Part shown: one piece after another, positions 61,020 to 64,000 of the stretch
Layout of the letters: every line of letters starts with the position of its first letter
Position numbering within the stretch: position 1 is the first letter of the stretch
Assembly (NCBI RefSeq): GCF_029266855.1
Contig: NZ_JAQSWB010000011.1
Coordinates: 17,234 to 81,233, forward strand
Direction: 5' to 3'
DNA length: 64,000 nt
From: Fluviicola sp.
GTDB lineage: Bacteria > Bacteroidota > Bacteroidia > Flavobacteriales_D > Crocinitomicaceae
Translations under genes and position numbers: made by a program
The notes under the pieces: generated by a model
Database searches by the model: none
What the model was told of the DNA's origin: nothing
The model's input: only the letters and a program-made list of their open reading frames with translations

Positions 61020-61085
61020 ACAGTCATTTATTCATTGTAAATATGGTTTTGCAAATAGACATTATTGGTTGATAAAACAATTTTA

Positions 61086-61093
61086 TAACTTTA
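61086..61093 (+). promoter_or_regulatory. -7 box TAACTTTA of the fourth giant gene
   Basis: A 7 of 8 match, 20 bases before the ATG at 61114, the same spacing as in the two genes before it. A second TAACTTTA at 61103-61110 is only 3 bases from the ATG. Which one is used is open. Confidence 0.35.
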
Positions 61094-61113
61094 CCGCTTC
61101 TATAACTTTAAAA

Positions 61114-64000
61114 ATGAACTACTTCCTAAATCTCTTATTCACAGCTATATTTACTATTTGTTGCAATTATACAGCCTATTGCCAGGCAGGTTCGAATGAC
61201 CCGGCATTTAACCCATCGGATCTTGGATATTCCATTGGAGATGGAGCGAACTCATTAGTGAGGTCAGTTAGACTGTCTGATGGAAAAATTGCGATATTAG
61301 GAAACTTCACCACCTATAATGGTATTTCATGCCCTCGAATGGCTCGTTTAAATCCTGATGGAAGTTTTGATCCGACATTCAATCCGGGAACTGGTGTTAA
61401 TAATAGTATTAATGAAGTCTGTAAACAACCTGACGAAAAAATAATCATTACTGGACTATTTACAACCGTTAATGGTGTTTCCAAAAATGGCCTTGCCCGG
61501 ATCAACCAGGATGGTTCATTAGACGCCTCTTTTGATGCAGGTACCGGCTTCGGATCAGGAAGTGTTATTTATAGTATCGCTGTTCAAACCGATGGTAAGA
61601 TTCTTATTGCCGGCAGCTTTTCAAGTTATAATGGAGCATCTACAGGGCGCTTAATACGTCTGAACAGCGACGGTTCGCTTGACTTAACATTTATTATGGA
61701 CACTGGATCCCCTTTGGCATTTATTGAAAGTGTTATTTTGCAACCGGACAACAAGATATTGATCGGTGGAACTTTCTCATCATATAGTGGTACGTCAAGA
61801 AAGAATATTGCTCGTTTGAATAGTGATGGAACGGTAGATACATCATTTGATCCGGGTGTCGGGCCTAATTCGTTCGTTAGTTATTTGCTTTTGCAAACCG
61901 ATGGAAAAATAATTGTTTTTGGTAATTTTTCGACTTTCAATGGTCTTCCAATTAAAAGAATTATCCGACTCAATTCAAATGGAACTCATGATAGTTCATT
62001 TAACTCAGGGAGTGGTTTTCCATTGGGTGCTTTTGATATTGCACTTATGCAAGCGGATGGAAAAATCGTAATCGGAGGAGCCCTTTCAACATATAATGGT
62101 ACTGCTATTGGTGACGTGCTTAGGATCAATCCGGATGGAACTTTAGACACTTCCTTTTACGGACCATCATTATCCACATCTATTGCTAGAATTGATTTAG
62201 CATCTAATGGAAAAATAATTGTTTCCGGTGGATTTACAAATTTATTGGACCCTCTTTATTCTGTCGGGAGAATTATGCAGTTAAACTCGGATGGAAGTTT
62301 TGATTTAACCTTCAATCCGGGTCACGGAGCAAATGATGCAGTCCGATGCACAGTATTGCAACCAGACGGGAAAATTTTTATTGGTGGTGTATTTACCGGG
62401 TATAACGGTAATTACCACACTTATTTTGCCCGTCTGTTACCCGATGGAAATATAGATCCTGCTTTCCCTTATACAAATGGTTCGCCGGATGCAGATGTTA
62501 TTTCTATGAAACTACAACCGGATGGAAAGATTATCATAGGAGGAGGATTTCTTAACTGTTGGACACAACCAAGGTCCCGCATAGCTCGTATTCTTTCCGA
62601 TGGGACCTTGGATCTCAGTTTTAATCCCGGAACTGGTGCAAACAATATTGTTGTTAGCACTGATTTGCAATCCGACGGGAATATACTCATAGGTGGTTTC
62701 TTTACTACGTACAATGGATTATCATCGAAATACCTTGCAAGGTTAACTTCAGCGGGAGCTTTAGATGCAAGTTTCAACATAGGAACCGGAGCGGATAATG
62801 CAGTTTACGCAACACCTATTCAATCTGATGGAAAAATAATAGTTTGTGGGGTCTTTACTACTTTCAATGGAATTCCCTCCAACAGAATAGTACGATTGAA
62901 TGCTAATGGATCAATTGATCCAACATTTGATATCGGAACTGGGTCAAGCGGATCTATTTATTGTGCTAAAATTCAACCAGACGGGAAGATTATCATTGCT
63001 GGTCAGTTTAGCAGTTTTAATGGAGTAGCGAGAAAAAACATTGCTCGTTTGAATTCAGACGGCTCGTTGGATCTTAGCTTTGATCCGGGTACTGGGGCAA
63101 ATAACAATATCAATACATTAAACCTGCAAGCTGATGGAAAACTGATCATCGGCGGACAATTTTCATACATCAATGGTGTTTCCAGAAACGCAATTGCACG
63201 GTTAAATGTTGACGGGTCATTGGATATGTCGTTTAATCCTGGTAGCGGGGTATTAAGTGGTGGAATCTGGGGAAGTGCTATTCAACCTGATGGAAATATC
63301 GTAATCGTTGGTGGATTTACGAGTTATAACGGGGTAGGAAGGAATCGTGTGGCGCGGGTACTTAACAACTGTCCCGTAACATTCTTCAATTCTGTTGTAA
63401 CCAACATAAGTTGTTATGGAGAAAACAATGGGTCCATTAATTTAACTGCAATTGGAGGAACAGCTCCTTTCAGCTTTACCTGGAATGATGGAAACACAAG
63501 TCAGAATAGAACAAATTTATCCCCGGGAGTTTACCAGGTTACCATTATTGATGCAAATGGTTGTCAAACTTCTTTAAACGAAGTTATTGGTGAACCTGCA
63601 CAAATCTTTGGTACAGATATTCAAACAGCGTGTGATTCCCTAACTTGGATCGATGGAAATACCTATTATGTTTCCACGAATACTCCAACGTTTGTTTTGC
63701 AGAATACAGCGGGTTGTGATTCAACAGTAACATTGAACTTGACAATAACGAATTCAACCACAGGAACGGATGTTCAAACAACTTGCGATTCCCTAACTTG
63801 GATCGATGGGAATACCTATTATGTTTCTACTAATACCCCGACGTTTGTTTTGCAGAATGCAGCAGGTTGTGATTCTACGGTTACTTTGAATTTAACGATT
63901 GCGAATTCAACCACAGGAACGGATGTTCAAACAGCTTGCGATTCCCTAACTTGGATCGATGGGAATACCTATTATGCTTCCACGAATACACCAACCTTTG
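61114..64000 (+). CDS. Delta-60 repeat surface protein, cut off by the window end
   Basis: An open frame of 962 codons with no stop before the end. It starts MNYFLNLLFTAIFTICCNYTAYCQ, a signal peptide with three cysteines. Fourteen delta-60 repeats follow (LSDGKIAILG to QPDGNIVIVG, about 61255-63340). An SprB-type repeat comes next (NISCYGENNGSINLTAIGG ... PGVYQVTIIDANGC, about 63397-63570). Then come the two-cysteine modules DIQTACDSLTWIDGNTYY, of which at least three are visible. The last module is cut. It probably ends in a T9SS domain beyond 64000. Confidence 0.85.
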   Translation, partial: MNYFLNLLFTAIFTICCNYTAYCQAGSNDPAFNPSDLGYSIGDGANSLVRSVRLSDGKIAILGNFTTYNGISCPRMARLNPDGSFDPTFNPGTGVNNSINEVCKQPDEKIIITGLFTTVNGVSKNGLARINQDGSLDASFDAGTGFGSGSVIYSIAVQTDGKILIAGSFSSYNGASTGRLIRLNSDGSLDLTFIMDTGSPLAFIESVILQPDNKILIGGTFSSYSGTSRKNIARLNSDGTVDTSFDPGVGPNSFVSYLLLQTDGKIIVFGNFSTFNGLPIKRIIRLNSNGTHDSSFNSGSGFPLGAFDIALMQADGKIVIGGALSTYNGTAIGDVLRINPDGTLDTSFYGPSLSTSIARIDLASNGKIIVSGGFTNLLDPLYSVGRIMQLNSDGSFDLTFNPGHGANDAVRCTVLQPDGKIFIGGVFTGYNGNYHTYFARLLPDGNIDPAFPYTNGSPDADVISMKLQPDGKIIIGGGFLNCWTQPRSRIARILSDGTLDLSFNPGTGANNIVVSTDLQSDGNILIGGFFTTYNGLSSKYLARLTSAGALDASFNIGTGADNAVYATPIQSDGKIIVCGVFTTFNGIPSNRIVRLNANGSIDPTFDIGTGSSGSIYCAKIQPDGKIIIAGQFSSFNGVARKNIARLNSDGSLDLSFDPGTGANNNINTLNLQADGKLIIGGQFSYINGVSRNAIARLNVDGSLDMSFNPGSGVLSGGIWGSAIQPDGNIVIVGGFTSYNGVGRNRVARVLNNCPVTFFNSVVTNISCYGENNGSINLTAIGGTAPFSFTWNDGNTSQNRTNLSPGVYQVTIIDANGCQTSLNEVIGEPAQIFGTDIQTACDSLTWIDGNTYYVSTNTPTFVLQNTAGCDSTVTLNLTITNSTTGTDVQTTCDSLTWIDGNTYYVSTNTPTFVLQNAAGCDSTVTLNLTIANSTTGTDVQTACDSLTWIDGNTYYASTNTPTF

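Noticed and set aside
1..64000. Defence island, prophage or insertion sequence
   Set aside because: I saw no transposase, integrase, phage structural gene, restriction enzyme or Cas gene in any frame.

Overview
The window comes from a free-living Bacteroidota bacterium, most likely order Flavobacteriales and perhaps near Crocinitomicaceae/Fluviicola; that placement is an inference. The evidence is: several secreted proteins with C-terminal type IX secretion (T9SS) sorting domains, a gliding-motility lipoprotein GldH, many short SPII lipoproteins, promoters of the Bacteroidota form TAnnTTTG, and a bacterial kynurenine pathway. The DNA is moderately AT-rich and densely coding. I see no rRNA, tRNA, CRISPR array, insertion sequence or prophage.

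Layout. 1-4.8 kb: a secreted alpha/beta-hydrolase-like T9SS protein followed by a family of paralogous lipoproteins, one of them a truncated copy. 4.8-7.3 kb: a periplasmic coiled-coil protein, holB and a lipoprotein. 7.9-15.1 kb: a tightly packed seven-gene operon (PSP1/RicT-like protein, gldH, dut, a sugar nucleotidyltransferase, a TPR lipoprotein, a DUF4292 lipoprotein and an EnvC-like M23 protein) that looks dedicated to the cell envelope. 15.2-23.8 kb: a lipoprotein, a lectin-like T9SS protein, a SpoIIE-type phosphatase, and a minus-strand group of two glycosyltransferases with a secreted lysyl-endopeptidase-like protease. 23.9-28.2 kb: an orphan OmpR-type regulator, dCMP deaminase, an S41 protease and an unknown membrane protein. 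28.2-28.9 kb: an intergenic region with two related structured elements, probably minus-strand small RNAs.

28.9-48.5 kb: mostly metabolism. It holds metF, hemL, kynU, kmo, dxr, an aminotransferase with an omega-amidase-like partner, and gcvP. Between them lie uncharacterised outer-membrane, SUFU-domain, DUF6495 and YqaA-like proteins. KMO followed by kynureninase turns kynurenine into 3-hydroxyanthranilate, which in this group usually feeds NAD synthesis; the other steps are not in the window.

48.7-64.0 kb: four consecutive giant secreted repeat proteins. One begins with ELWxxDGT repeats. The other three each begin with exactly 14 delta-60 repeats, which would fit two seven-bladed propellers. 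All four share a two-cysteine module of about 50 residues in different copy numbers (1 to 11). At least three end in a closely related T9SS tail, and one of these tails is broken by a frameshift. The last gene runs off the window. This modular cluster, the intergenic RNA pair, and a recurrent promoter layout that predicts leaderless mRNAs are the most notable signals.
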